A stretch of 64,000 bases of DNA from CAYRGQ01 sp964423925. GTDB taxonomy: Bacteria > Bacteroidota > Bacteroidia > Sphingobacteriales > Sphingobacteriaceae. The notes beneath the pieces were generated by a model. The model searched no databases. It saw nothing but the letters and a program-made list of their open reading frames with translations, and had not been told where the DNA came from. Within the stretch, counting starts at the first letter, position 1, and every line of letters begins with the position of its first letter. The translations under genes were made by a program, and so were the position numbers. Positions 50,980 through 59,970 of the stretch are shown here, piece by piece. The DNA is taken from assembly GCA_964423925.1 (NCBI GenBank), contig CAYRGQ010000005.1, positions 1 to 64,000 on the forward strand, given 5' to 3'.

Positions 50980-52224
50980 ATGCTGTTTCTTAAACTGATA
51001 GGCGAGAGTTTTGGTTTTGCATTTTCGGCATTGCGCGAAAACAAGACCCGGACGTTGCTGTCCTTGCTGGGCATTACGATAGGTATCATGACCATCATCG
51101 GCGTCTTTTCGGCCGTGGACACCCTACGTGCTAATCTGGAAAACAGCGTCGAGAAGCTCGGGAGCAAAAGTATTTATGTAGAAAAATGGTCGTGGGGCGG
51201 CGGGGGAGAATATCCCTGGTGGCGCTATGCAAACTGGCCAGAACCTACCCTTCGCGACTTTGAACAAGTTCAAAGCCGGATGACAACCGCAGACGGGGTG
51301 TCGTTCTCCATCAATATTGGTGATCGTACGGTTAAATATCTTAATAATAGCGTGTCGGGCATAACGGTACTCGCCGCCACGCATGATTACTATTTTATCC
51401 GAAACCTAGAGGTTTCTGAGGGCCGTTATTTTACCGATGCCGAGTCGAACCGCGGTACCAACGTCGCCATCGTGGGTGCCACGATAGCGGAGGGGCTATT
51501 TCCTGGAGGCGACGCCGTGGGACGTACCATCAATTTGATGGGACGCAAGGTTACGGTAATCGGCGTGTTTAAAAAAGAAGGGGAGGGGATGCTAATCGAT
51601 GTCTCTATGGACGAAATCGTGATGATTCCCCTAAACTATGGTCGAAATCTAGTAAACATTCGGCGGTTTAATCCGTCGATTATGGTCAATGTAGCAGCCG
51701 ACGTGTCCCTTGAAGAAGCAGAAAGCGAGCTGCGGGGCGTTATGCGTTCCATCCGGCGCCTGTCGCCTCAAGAGGAGGACAATTTCTCGTTGAATAAAAC
51801 CACTATCATCACGGCCCAACTCGACCAGATGTTTGGGGTTATCAATTTTGCCGGGGCTTTCATCGGTGGGTTTTCCATTCTGGTGGGCGGTTTTGGTATC
51901 GCCAACATCATGTTCGTGTCGGTCAGGGAACGTACGCACATCATTGGCATTCAGAAATCGCTGGGCGCTAAGAACTACTTTATCTTATCCCAGTTCCTCA
52001 TCGAAGCCATTTTCCTGTGCGTCATTGGTGGTCTAATGGGGTTAGGCATTGTTTACCTGCTTGCCTTTATTGCCAAAGTCGCATTAGGCTTCGGGGTCGT
52101 GGTAAGCTTTTTCATGGTCATGGTCACGTTGGCCCTTTCAACGGGTATTGGAGTGATAGCGGGCATTATTCCAGCCATCATGGCCGCCCGGTTAGATCCT
52201 GTGGAAGCAATTAGAAGCAAGTAA
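50980..52224 (+). CDS. MacB-like ABC transporter permease
   Basis: 414 residues. TM1 is about 20-42, a MacB periplasmic core domain about 45-260, and three C-terminal helices (about 285-400) form the FtsX permease unit (FIGGFSILVGGFGIANIMFVSVRERTHIIGIQKSLGAK). There is no ATPase gene beside it; the ATP-binding partner must be encoded elsewhere. Likely exports lipoproteins, peptides or macrolide-like compounds. A terminator follows. Confidence 0.92.
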   Translation: MLFLKLIGESFGFAFSALRENKTRTLLSLLGITIGIMTIIGVFSAVDTLRANLENSVEKLGSKSIYVEKWSWGGGGEYPWWRYANWPEPTLRDFEQVQSRMTTADGVSFSINIGDRTVKYLNNSVSGITVLAATHDYYFIRNLEVSEGRYFTDAESNRGTNVAIVGATIAEGLFPGGDAVGRTINLMGRKVTVIGVFKKEGEGMLIDVSMDEIVMIPLNYGRNLVNIRRFNPSIMVNVAADVSLEEAESELRGVMRSIRRLSPQEEDNFSLNKTTIITAQLDQMFGVINFAGAFIGGFSILVGGFGIANIMFVSVRERTHIIGIQKSLGAKNYFILSQFLIEAIFLCVIGGLMGLGIVYLLAFIAKVALGFGVVVSFFMVMVTLALSTGIGVIAGIIPAIMAARLDPVEAIRSK

Positions 52225-52243
52225 TAACACGCTACGTGCAATA

Positions 52244-52281
52244 AAAACGCCCCGCAAGATTGACTTTTGCGGGGCGTTTTC
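52244..52281. terminator. Bidirectional terminator between ABC permease and hom
   Basis: AAAACGCCCCGCAA and TTGCGGGGCGTTTT pair perfectly, with T tracts on either side, between convergent genes. Confidence 0.93.
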
Positions 52282-52300
52282 TTGTCGAGGCTCGGATGCT

Positions 52301-53482
52301 TTAGGCCAGTTCGGCGATGAATACGCCTTGCTTGTCGATATGCTCCTTGTTGGCAATGATATTTCCCAAATTAACCTTACCGATCACGTATTTGAATCCG
52401 GGCGAATAGAAGCGTTCGGATATTTCCGTGAAAGCCAATTGGTCGATGAGGCTGTCTTCCTCGTAGCGCAAATACACGGCAATTTCCCAATTGGTGCTGT
52501 AGCGAAGCTTGCCGGCGTCAATGTGCTTTTTATACTCGTAGCGGTAGCCGTAGCGAAGCGCCGCTATATCGGACAGGACGGCAGATCCCGTGGGATGGCC
52601 GCCAGCTCCCTTGCCGTAGAAGAACTGTTCGTCGGCGAATGCCGCCTTGACCAGCACGCCGTTATTTTCGTTCTCCACATTGCGAAGGATGTGCCCAGGG
52701 CTAATCAATCGGGGAAGCACGTACAGGATAACGTTTTTATCGTCTATTTCCCGCGCGGTAGGCACCAGCTTGAGTCGATAATCCTTCTCTTTGGCAAACT
52801 TAATGTCTGATGCACCCAGCTTATCGATACCGATATTGAGGATGTCCTCCGGCTGGATATAGAGGCCATAAGCGTGCGACGCCACGATCGCTAATTTGAA
52901 TTTCGGGTCATAACCGCCCACATCAAGCGTGGGGTCGGATTCGGCAAAGCCAAGGTCCTGCGCCTGTTTTAGCGCAGTGTCGTAGTCTAGTCCTTCGTTA
53001 AAAATCTTCGACAAGATGTAGTTGGACGATCCGTTGAAGATGCCGCTCACCGAGTGAAGCAGCTCATTGTCATAATATTCCTCGAGGTTGCGGATGATGG
53101 GGATACTGCCGCACACGGCCCCTTCGTAAAGCAGGCTCGTGCCGTATTCGTGCTGTATGGCAACTAACTCCTCGAGGTGGTAGGCGATCATCTTCTTGTT
53201 TGCTGACACCACGTTCTTGCCGGATTTCAACGCACGTGAGACGATATCGAAGGCGGCGTCCGCATCGTCGATAAGTTCTATAACCGTGTTGATTTCCGGA
53301 TCATCCAGAATGGCGTTGGCATCGGTGGAGAAAAGATCGGCGGGAAGCGTCCGTTCTTTGTCGCTGTGCTTGATGACAAATTTTTTAATACTAAGATTCA
53401 GACTTTTGGTCTTGATGATGTCGTACAAACCTTGACCTACGACACCAAATCCAAAGATGCCCAAAGTGAGTTTATTACCCAT
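52301..53482 (-). CDS. hom: Homoserine dehydrogenase
   Basis: 393 residues. NAD(P)-binding GIFGFGVVGQGLYDII at the start; the family signature AQDLGFAESDPTLDVGGYDPKFK lies near residue 170, with catalytic residues in NKKMIAY and GFAESDPT. It reduces aspartate semialdehyde to homoserine for threonine and methionine synthesis. No aspartokinase or clear ACT domain is fused. It follows metY on the same strand with a 249-base gap and may share the SAM-controlled transcript, or have its own promoter there. Confidence 0.93.
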   Translation of the reverse strand: MGNKLTLGIFGFGVVGQGLYDIIKTKSLNLSIKKFVIKHSDKERTLPADLFSTDANAILDDPEINTVIELIDDADAAFDIVSRALKSGKNVVSANKKMIAYHLEELVAIQHEYGTSLLYEGAVCGSIPIIRNLEEYYDNELLHSVSGIFNGSSNYILSKIFNEGLDYDTALKQAQDLGFAESDPTLDVGGYDPKFKLAIVASHAYGLYIQPEDILNIGIDKLGASDIKFAKEKDYRLKLVPTAREIDDKNVILYVLPRLISPGHILRNVENENNGVLVKAAFADEQFFYGKGAGGHPTGSAVLSDIAALRYGYRYEYKKHIDAGKLRYSTNWEIAVYLRYEEDSLIDQLAFTEISERFYSPGFKYVIGKVNLGNIIANKEHIDKQGVFIAELA

Positions 53483-53731
53483 GTTGTTTTTACTGATTTA
53501 TTCTAATAGACCGCGAAAAGTCGCATTTCCCGTTTTTAATGGGGAGGCGCTACTTGGGCTGTGAGCAACGCATGCAAGCCCTGCGTGCGTGCGTCGTTCT
53601 ACTTGATTTTTTCGAATATCGCGTGCCGCGTGTCCTACGATTGCGATGAGTCGCGCTATTGTAATATAAGGGCAAGGGATCCGGAGCGTCCGGATCGCCT
53701 TACCACTTTTCGCATAATACGCTTAGCTGAA

Positions 53732-55036
53732 TTAGCCGAGGGCGTCAAACGCCTGCTGTAAATCGGCTTTGATGTCGTCGACGTGCTCAATGCCGACCGA
53801 CAAACGCAACAAGCCCGGGTGGGCCCCCGCTGCGCGCTGTGCTTCCTCGCTCAATTGCTGGTGCGTAGTAGCCGCTGGGTGGATGATCAACGTTTTGGCA
53901 TCACCCAAGTTAGCCAAGTGACTGACGAGTTTCAGATTATTGATGAATGTGTTTGCTTTGTCTGCCCCCCCCTTAATGGTGAAGGAAAGAACGGCGCCGT
54001 ACCCGTTTTTGAGGTACTTTTGGGCATTTGCATAATGTGGGCTGTGCTTCAGCCCTGGGTAGTAAACTTTCTCTACCTGCGGGTGGTTGTCCAACCATTG
54101 AGCAATTTCCAACGCATTGTCCACGTGCCGCTGGACGCGAAGGGAGAGCGTCTCTAGTCCCTGAACTAACAGGAAGGAGTTGAAGGGTGAGATAGCTGGG
54201 CCCATGTCGCGTAGTCCTTCGACGCGGGCACGAATGATGTACTGGATGTTACCAAACGGACCATCCGGGCCGAACACCTCTGAAAACACCAAACCATGGT
54301 AGCCTTCGGCTGGCTCGCTGAATTGCTTAAACTTGCCGTTGCCCCAGTTGTAATTGCCACCGTCTACGATGACGCCGCCAATGCTCGTGCCGTGTCCGCC
54401 GATCCACTTTGTCGCTGATTGAACGACTACGTGCGCGCCGTGCTCAAGTGGCTTAAACAGATACCCTGCCGCTCCAAAGGTGTTGTCCACTATTAGCGGC
54501 AGGTCGTATTTATTGGCAATGCTCGCAATGCGTTCAAAGTCGGGGATATTGTAGCTGGGGTTGCCGATTGTCTCAACGTAAATTGCCTTCGTTTTATCAT
54601 CGATCAGCGCCTCGAAATTCTCCGGAGAATCATTTTCGGCAAAGCGTACATCGATACCCAGACGCTTAAACGATACCTTGAATTGATTGTAGGTTCCACC
54701 GTAGAGGTTGGCCCCGCTAATGAAGTTGTCGCCACTCTCCAATATGTTGTGCAATGCGATGAACTGGGCTGCCTGACCAGAGGCAACCGCCAATGCACCC
54801 ACTCCGCCCTCCAATGCAGCGATACGCTTTTCAAAAACGTCGGTTGTGGGGTTCATGATGCGCGTGTAGATGTTGCCGAACTCTTTTAGTGCAAACAGAT
54901 TGGCGCCATGTTCGGCGTTATCAAACACAAACGAGGTCGTTTGGTATATCGGCAGGGCACGGGATCCTGTCGTAGGGTCGGGTTCTTGCCCAGCGTGAAG
55001 TTGTAAGGTTTCGAATTTCAACTTGTTCAGTGTCAT
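53732..55036 (-). CDS. metY: O-acetylhomoserine sulfhydrylase
   Basis: 434 residues, a PLP-dependent Cys/Met-metabolism enzyme of about normal MetY length. The PLP lysine is in VVQSATKWIGGHGTSIGG (about residue 210), and the family blocks YTRIMNPTTDVFEKRIAALEGG, YGGTYNQFK and DNTFGAAGYLFKPLEHGAHVV are intact. It makes homocysteine from O-acetylhomoserine and sulfide. A SAM-I riboswitch (55331-55430) and its promoter lie upstream; the 290-base leader also carries a small Cys-rich ORF. High SAM should lower its expression. Confidence 0.95.
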   Translation of the reverse strand: MTLNKLKFETLQLHAGQEPDPTTGSRALPIYQTTSFVFDNAEHGANLFALKEFGNIYTRIMNPTTDVFEKRIAALEGGVGALAVASGQAAQFIALHNILESGDNFISGANLYGGTYNQFKVSFKRLGIDVRFAENDSPENFEALIDDKTKAIYVETIGNPSYNIPDFERIASIANKYDLPLIVDNTFGAAGYLFKPLEHGAHVVVQSATKWIGGHGTSIGGVIVDGGNYNWGNGKFKQFSEPAEGYHGLVFSEVFGPDGPFGNIQYIIRARVEGLRDMGPAISPFNSFLLVQGLETLSLRVQRHVDNALEIAQWLDNHPQVEKVYYPGLKHSPHYANAQKYLKNGYGAVLSFTIKGGADKANTFINNLKLVSHLANLGDAKTLIIHPAATTHQQLSEEAQRAAGAHPGLLRLSVGIEHVDDIKADLQQAFDALG

Positions 55037-55175
55037 GATTTTTAATGTGTTTAGATGAATATTTTATGCAATGATGAACTAGGGATAATTACCAGCCCTT
55101 CAATTGGCCGGTCGAAGATTGCGGCATGTATGTCGCGCTGGAGACCGCACATACCCGAAAAAACAGACGGGCAAA

Positions 55176-55316
55176 CTAGGCGGGGCAACCCATACATGCC
55201 TTGCGCATTCGCGAGCAAGAGCCATGGCTTGATGGAATGTGCCTGGACTCGCCCACTACTGGACGGAACTGGAGGTCCTGTTCGTACGAAAAATGAATCG
55301 TCATAGTCTTTTCCAT
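55176..55316 (-). CDS. Candidate 46-residue leader peptide between riboswitch and metY
   Basis: ATG at 55316-55314 follows the riboswitch 3' edge by about 15 bases, with a purine-rich TAGGGAG just before it. The 46-residue product (starts MEKTMTIHFSYEQDLQFRPV, ends SCSRMRKACMGCPA) has three Cys and two Met within its last 13 residues. No family recognised. Its position suggests a small leader peptide, a Cys/Met-sensing attenuator, or a small protein gated by the SAM switch; it could also be chance. Another frame across the same span (TTG start, 55051-55344) looks less protein-like. Confidence 0.45.
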   Translation of the reverse strand: MEKTMTIHFSYEQDLQFRPVVGESRHIPSSHGSCSRMRKACMGCPA

Positions 55317-55330
55317 TTATATGCTCCCTA

Positions 55331-55430
55331 ACGTTATCCGTCAAGGACAGGAATTGGCACCTTATCTGCCGTATGCAGCTGGTTGCCAGTGGGTCTTAGA
55401 GCCAGTCTCTCGCCACTTCTTTATAAACCA
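55331..55430 (-). ncRNA. SAM-I (S-box) riboswitch
   Basis: On the minus strand the conserved core reads GTGGCGAGAGACTGGCTC, then GACCCACTGGCAACC, a hairpin (AGCTGCATACGGCAG region) and AAGGTGCCAATTCCTG: the invariant S-box segments in correct order. It binds S-adenosylmethionine and is expected to repress metY, and perhaps hom, when SAM is plentiful. P1 ends are approximate. No strong intrinsic terminator follows, so control of translation is more likely, which is common in Bacteroidota. Confidence 0.92.
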
Positions 55431-55480
55431 AGACCCGTTGTTAGGAGGTTTTGATCTGCGTGCAGTGTGACACGACAGGG

Positions 55481-55511
55481 CAAATATAGTGCACAAAGGT
55501 CGGTTGTGCAA
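55481..55511 (-). promoter_or_regulatory. Promoter of the SAM riboswitch-metY transcript
   Basis: On the minus strand TTG, a 20-base spacer and TATATTTG (55488-55481) fit the Bacteroidota promoter consensus. Transcription would begin about 55474, some 45 bases before the riboswitch core. Confidence 0.8.
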
Positions 55512-55706
55512 GGCTTTTTGTGAAATTATATGGCCGCTTATTCGATTCTGGCCGGTCATTCCTTTAGCGACTGAAAAATGATACGCGGGCACGGGAGTCC
55601 AACGCAGCTTCGCTTGGCCGAAGGGGTAGGGAGCATGGGTTCCGCAGCCGATAGCGCGGTAACGTATCTTTGTGGTTAATCCCTGTATTTGACTGCCTAG
55701 AAAGGT

Positions 55707-55714
55707 TATCTTTG
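55707..55714 (+). promoter_or_regulatory. -7-like element upstream of the UbiD-family gene
   Basis: TATCTTTG sits 47 bases before the start at 55762, with a TTTG 15 bases further upstream: shorter than the usual 18-20 base spacer. A second such box occurs at 55665-55672. The assignment is tentative. Confidence 0.4.
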
Positions 55715-55761
55715 CCAAACTGGTTTTGATGTTGAAACCGTGCCAATTTGAATAAGATCTT

Positions 55762-57600
55762 ATGGGATACAAGAGCCTAGCGGAATGCGTAAACGACTTG
55801 GAACGTCACGGACATCTGGTCCGGATCAAAGAAGAGGTGGACCCCTATCTCGAAATGGCGGCCATACACCTGCGTGTATATGAAGCCCAAGGGCCAGCCC
55901 TGCTTTTCGAGAACGTGAAAGGCAGTGAGTTTCCTGCCGTTTCTAACTTGTTTGGCACGCTAGACCGGTCGCGCTTTATGTTTCGAGACACGTTGGACAA
56001 GGTGAAGGTTCTTGTCGACGTCAAAGGCGATCCGATGGGTGCACTGAAGAATCCGTTCAAGTATACGCACGTGGGGATGACGGCGTTGTCGGCACTACCC
56101 TGGCAGAAGAAAAGCGGTGCTCCGATCCGCTACGGCAGAACGCAGGTCAGCAAGCTGCCCCAGATTGTCAATTGGCCGATGGATGGCGGCCCATTCGTCA
56201 CCATGCCGCAAGTGTACACCGAAGACGTCACCAAGCCGGGCGTTATGAATTCAAACTTGGGTATGTACCGCATACAGATGGGCGGCAATGAATACGTGCA
56301 GGATAGGGAAGTGGGCCTGCACTATCAGCTACACCGCGGCATTGGCATTCACCAAACCAAAGCCGATAGCTTGGGACGGCCGTTAAAGGTTAGTGTCTTT
56401 GTGGGCGGTCCGCCATCGCATCCTTTGGCCGCGGTTATGCCCTTGCCCGAAGGGCTTTCCGAATTGACCTTTGCGGGGGCGCTGGGAAATCGGCGATTCC
56501 GCTATTTTTATGACGAAGAAGGTTTTTGTATTTCCGCGGATGCCGACTTCGTCATCACGGGGACGGTTTATCCTCAGGAGAACAAGCCGGAAGGGCCCTT
56601 TGGTGACCACTTGGGATACTATAGCCTCGTGCATCCTTTCCCATTGATGCGCGTGCACAATGTGTACCATCGCAAGGACGCGATTTGGTCGTTCACGGTG
56701 GTGGGGCGCCCGCCGCAGGAAGACACGAGCTTTGGTGAACTGATTCACGAAATTACCGGTGCAGCCATCCCGCAGGAAATCAACGGACTGGAGGCTGTTC
56801 ACGCGGTGGATGCCGCAGGCGTACACCCTTTGCTGTTTGCAATTGGCAATGAGCGCTACACCCCGTATCTGGACACCGAACGCCCTCAGGAAATCCTGAC
56901 CATCGCAAACCAGGTGCTTGGAAAAAACCAGCTTAGCCTGGCCAAGTACCTCTTTATCGCTGCTCATCAGGACGATCCTCGATTGGATATCAATGATATT
57001 CCGGCGTTTTTTAAGCACATCTTTGAACGCATCGACCTGTCTAGGGACTTGCATTTCCATACCAAAACGACAATCGACACGTTGGACTATACCGGCGATG
57101 GACTGAACGCGGGGTCAAAAGTGGTGTTTGCCGCTGCAGGGCCTAAGAAGCGAGAATTGGCTACGGAGCTGCCAGCCGGATTTAGCTTGCCCCGTCCCTT
57201 CGTGAATTGCAAACTGGCGCTGCCTGGCATTGTGGCGGTAGAAGGGCCAGCGTTTACTGATTATGAAGACCAAACCCGCGTCATAGACGCCTTTACGGAC
57301 GCGGCGCGTCATGTGGATTTCTCCGGAATCCAGATGCTGGTGCTGTGTGATGATGCCGGATTTGCCGCTGCCAGTGTCCATAACTTGGTGTGGGTGGCCT
57401 TCACGCGGAGCAATCCTTCGCACGATATTCATGGGGTTGGCAGCTTCACCGAATTCAAGCATTGGGGCTGCCATGGGCCAGTCATTATCGACGCCCGACA
57501 CAAGCCGCATCATGCGCCGGAGTTGATTAAGGATCCCTCCGTCGAAAAGCGTGTAGACCAGCTGGGCGCGCCAGGAGGTCCGCTACACGGGATTATCTAG
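55762..57600 (+). CDS. UbiD-family decarboxylase
   Basis: 612 residues, full-length UbiD fold (prenylated-FMN-dependent). Recognisable blocks are the ENVKGSEFPAVSNLFGTLDRSRFMF start, GMYRIQMGGNEYVQDREVGLHYQLHRGIGIH, PEGPFGDHLGYYS (the Glu and Asp acid-base region) and FVNCKLALPGIVAVEGPAFTDYED. These enzymes decarboxylate aromatic or alpha,beta-unsaturated acids with cofactor made by UbiX, not seen here. A quinone-biosynthesis role is possible but not shown. Monocistronic by spacing. Confidence 0.93.
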   Translation: MGYKSLAECVNDLERHGHLVRIKEEVDPYLEMAAIHLRVYEAQGPALLFENVKGSEFPAVSNLFGTLDRSRFMFRDTLDKVKVLVDVKGDPMGALKNPFKYTHVGMTALSALPWQKKSGAPIRYGRTQVSKLPQIVNWPMDGGPFVTMPQVYTEDVTKPGVMNSNLGMYRIQMGGNEYVQDREVGLHYQLHRGIGIHQTKADSLGRPLKVSVFVGGPPSHPLAAVMPLPEGLSELTFAGALGNRRFRYFYDEEGFCISADADFVITGTVYPQENKPEGPFGDHLGYYSLVHPFPLMRVHNVYHRKDAIWSFTVVGRPPQEDTSFGELIHEITGAAIPQEINGLEAVHAVDAAGVHPLLFAIGNERYTPYLDTERPQEILTIANQVLGKNQLSLAKYLFIAAHQDDPRLDINDIPAFFKHIFERIDLSRDLHFHTKTTIDTLDYTGDGLNAGSKVVFAAAGPKKRELATELPAGFSLPRPFVNCKLALPGIVAVEGPAFTDYEDQTRVIDAFTDAARHVDFSGIQMLVLCDDAGFAAASVHNLVWVAFTRSNPSHDIHGVGSFTEFKHWGCHGPVIIDARHKPHHAPELIKDPSVEKRVDQLGAPGGPLHGII

Positions 57601-57609
57601 TCGGCAGGC

Positions 57610-59751
57610 TTATTCCTGCTGATCGGTTTTGGGGTTAAATAGGCTACCGATGCCGCGGCCGATGCGTTGCAGGATCGGCGTAGCCGGTACGTCCTCAAAG
57701 TCGTCAAACGAGTTGGAAGTACGCCTAGACGGGTACGCCAAAAGCCGATTTCGATCGCCAAACCAACGGACAATCTTCATGGGCAGTGACTCGAAGGAAT
57801 GTCGGTGCGACATATCCCCGACACGCGCTGAAACAAACACAATGAGGTCTGTATCTTGGATGAATTGGCGGGTTCTAACCAGATCGTCCCACCCGTCATA
57901 ATGCGAATACACAGTACGGATGGTCTGTTTTGTACGTTGCATGTATTCTGTAATGGCTGATTCGGCGCGTTCATCACAGATGAACTGCACGGTTACCGTC
58001 AGCTCCCGGGCCAGGCTGAATACCTTCTCCAACCAAAAGTGGAAGCCGAGCTCGGCTTCGGCGAGGGGCGGGCACACGACCGTGATACGCTTGTGAGCGA
58101 TCAACGGCTGATCTACATGGCACATGAAGAGGTTTGCATCAGTCCGGTTGAGGATACTCTCGGATTTTTCGCCGACCATCTTTTCGATAATCCCCGTTTT
58201 GCTCGGCCAGCCTAGAATAATGCCATCTGCACCTACTTCGCGGGTAGCGCGGCTGATACCGCTGGCGATGTTGTAGTCAATTGTGGCCATCATGTTTACC
58301 TCAATTTCACTTCCCGAAGCGTATTTGGCGGTAGAATCTAGGTTTTTGCGAGCTTTTTTTAGGTTTTGCTCAGCCATTTCGTTGTTGGGTACGACCGTGA
58401 GTACGGTGAAGGGGTGTGGCGAGCGCTTACTTTTAATGAGGGTGGCGAAATCTAGCAAGGACTCCATGTTGTTGAGGTTTGCAATGGGCAGGAGGAGCTT
58501 CTCCTCGCGTGCGATATTATACTCTTCAGATACCTCATCCTGATCGCCAGCTAGTACCACTTGTTTCGAAGCGCTCTCGGTTGCCAACGAAGCAACGATA
58601 CACGTCACCAAGATGAGTACAATGGTGCCGTTCAGTACGTTTTCGTCAATAATATCGTATTGGTATCCCACCATGATGACGGCAAGGGTTGCCGCAGCAT
58701 GTGCGCTGCTCAACCCGAAGATTACCTGCCGCTGAGCTGATGAGTAGCCAAACGAGAGTTGCGTCAGCCAGGCCGCTACCCACTTTGTACCGATGGCGGA
58801 AATGGTCAGCGCGGCGGCGATATACAGGGCCATGGGGCCGCGGGTCAGCACGCTGATATCTACGATCATGCCTACGCTGATTAGGAAGAACGGAATGAAA
58901 ATAGCATTGCCGATAAACTCGATCCGATTCATCAACGCCGAGGAGTGGGGAATGAGCTTGTTTAGCGCCAATCCTGCTACGAACGCCCCGATGATGTGTT
59001 CCAGTCCCGCGATTTCAGCCAGGAAAGCGGCGAAGAATACCACGGTCAGCACGAAGATGTAGTGCGCTGTCTTTTCTCCTTCCACCTTTTGGAAGAACCA
59101 TTTTGCTATGCGTGGCACAATGCCCAACATAATCGAAAGGAAGATAGCGAAGGAAATCCCCAACGTCACCCAGAATTGCTGATCGAGCTGCCCCTGCGAT
59201 GCACCGATGATGACGGCCAAGATGATTAGCACGGCCGTGTCCGTTAGGATTGTGCCGCCAATGGTGATGGCTACGGCTTCGTTTTTAGAAATGCCATAGT
59301 TGGTCACTACAGGGTACGCTACCAATGTATGTGTGGCAAACATGCTGGCGATTAATATGCTAGCTAGTGTGTCGTAGCCCAGGATATAGTAACATACCGG
59401 AAAGCCGACGGCGAGGGGAACGACAAAAGTGAAGATACCAAACACCACACTCTTGTGCCTGCTCTTGCGAAACTCGTTCATATCCAGCTCCAAACCCGCC
59501 ACGAACATGATGTACAGCAGACCGATGGTGGAGAATAAATCCACGGCCGAACTCCGTTCTAGCAGTCCCAACCCATGAGGACCAATTAACACGCCGGAGA
59601 GAATAAGTCCAATAATTCCTGGAATCTTAATCCTACGTAGCAGGATGGGCGAAAGGAGGATGATGAAAAGTATTAGCGCGAAGATGAGTACCGGGTTGGA
59701 GAGCGGTGTTTCAAATGCGTGGCTAAGGTGCTCCAAAACTTTGTTGTTCAT
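57610..59751 (-). CDS. CPA2-type cation/proton antiporter with Usp-like tail
   Basis: 713 residues. About 12 transmembrane helices (about 15-400) form the Na+/H+-exchanger fold (ILLSPILLRRIKIPGIIGLILSGVLIGPHG at the start; the ion-site region is near ATHTLVAYPVV). The C-terminal 300 residues form two universal-stress-like alpha/beta domains (about 425-560 and 570-690, ITVVCPPLAEAELGFHFW). It exchanges K+ or Na+ for protons at the inner membrane, perhaps gated by a nucleotide. A -7 box (59778-59785) lies upstream. Confidence 0.92.
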   Translation of the reverse strand: MNNKVLEHLSHAFETPLSNPVLIFALILFIILLSPILLRRIKIPGIIGLILSGVLIGPHGLGLLERSSAVDLFSTIGLLYIMFVAGLELDMNEFRKSRHKSVVFGIFTFVVPLAVGFPVCYYILGYDTLASILIASMFATHTLVAYPVVTNYGISKNEAVAITIGGTILTDTAVLIILAVIIGASQGQLDQQFWVTLGISFAIFLSIMLGIVPRIAKWFFQKVEGEKTAHYIFVLTVVFFAAFLAEIAGLEHIIGAFVAGLALNKLIPHSSALMNRIEFIGNAIFIPFFLISVGMIVDISVLTRGPMALYIAAALTISAIGTKWVAAWLTQLSFGYSSAQRQVIFGLSSAHAAATLAVIMVGYQYDIIDENVLNGTIVLILVTCIVASLATESASKQVVLAGDQDEVSEEYNIAREEKLLLPIANLNNMESLLDFATLIKSKRSPHPFTVLTVVPNNEMAEQNLKKARKNLDSTAKYASGSEIEVNMMATIDYNIASGISRATREVGADGIILGWPSKTGIIEKMVGEKSESILNRTDANLFMCHVDQPLIAHKRITVVCPPLAEAELGFHFWLEKVFSLARELTVTVQFICDERAESAITEYMQRTKQTIRTVYSHYDGWDDLVRTRQFIQDTDLIVFVSARVGDMSHRHSFESLPMKIVRWFGDRNRLLAYPSRRTSNSFDDFEDVPATPILQRIGRGIGSLFNPKTDQQE

Positions 59752-59777
59752 GCGTCCTGTATTATTACGTTCAGCTT

Positions 59778-59785
59778 CAAATATA
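59778..59785 (-). promoter_or_regulatory. -7 element of the antiporter gene
   Basis: TATATTTG on the minus strand, 27 bases before the start at 59751; no good -33 TTG. A short leader is implied. Confidence 0.5.
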
Positions 59786-59900
59786 GGTATTGCATGTAAA
59801 AATTTAGTCTTTTAATCTCAAGCGACTGATTCTCAGTAATAGTGGAATGCGCGATGCAGGAATAATATTCCTTAATGATCGCCATTTGTGTGGTCTCAAA

Positions 59901-59946
59901 AATAAAAGCGACGCCCCATCAATCGATGTGAAGGCGTCGCTGTAAT
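59901..59946 (-). terminator. Terminator of gdhA
   Basis: On the minus strand AGCGACGCC and GGCGTCGCT form a 9-bp stem with a 17-base loop, followed by a T-rich run. It lies 25 bases after the gdhA stop. Confidence 0.88.
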
Positions 59947-59970
59947 TTTTGCAGCTTGTAGCTCGATGTG

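Noticed and set aside
55051..55344. 97-codon minus-strand frame across the metY leader
   Set aside because: It needs a TTG start inside the riboswitch edge and has no family pattern; the ATG-started 46-codon ORF in another frame fits the site better.
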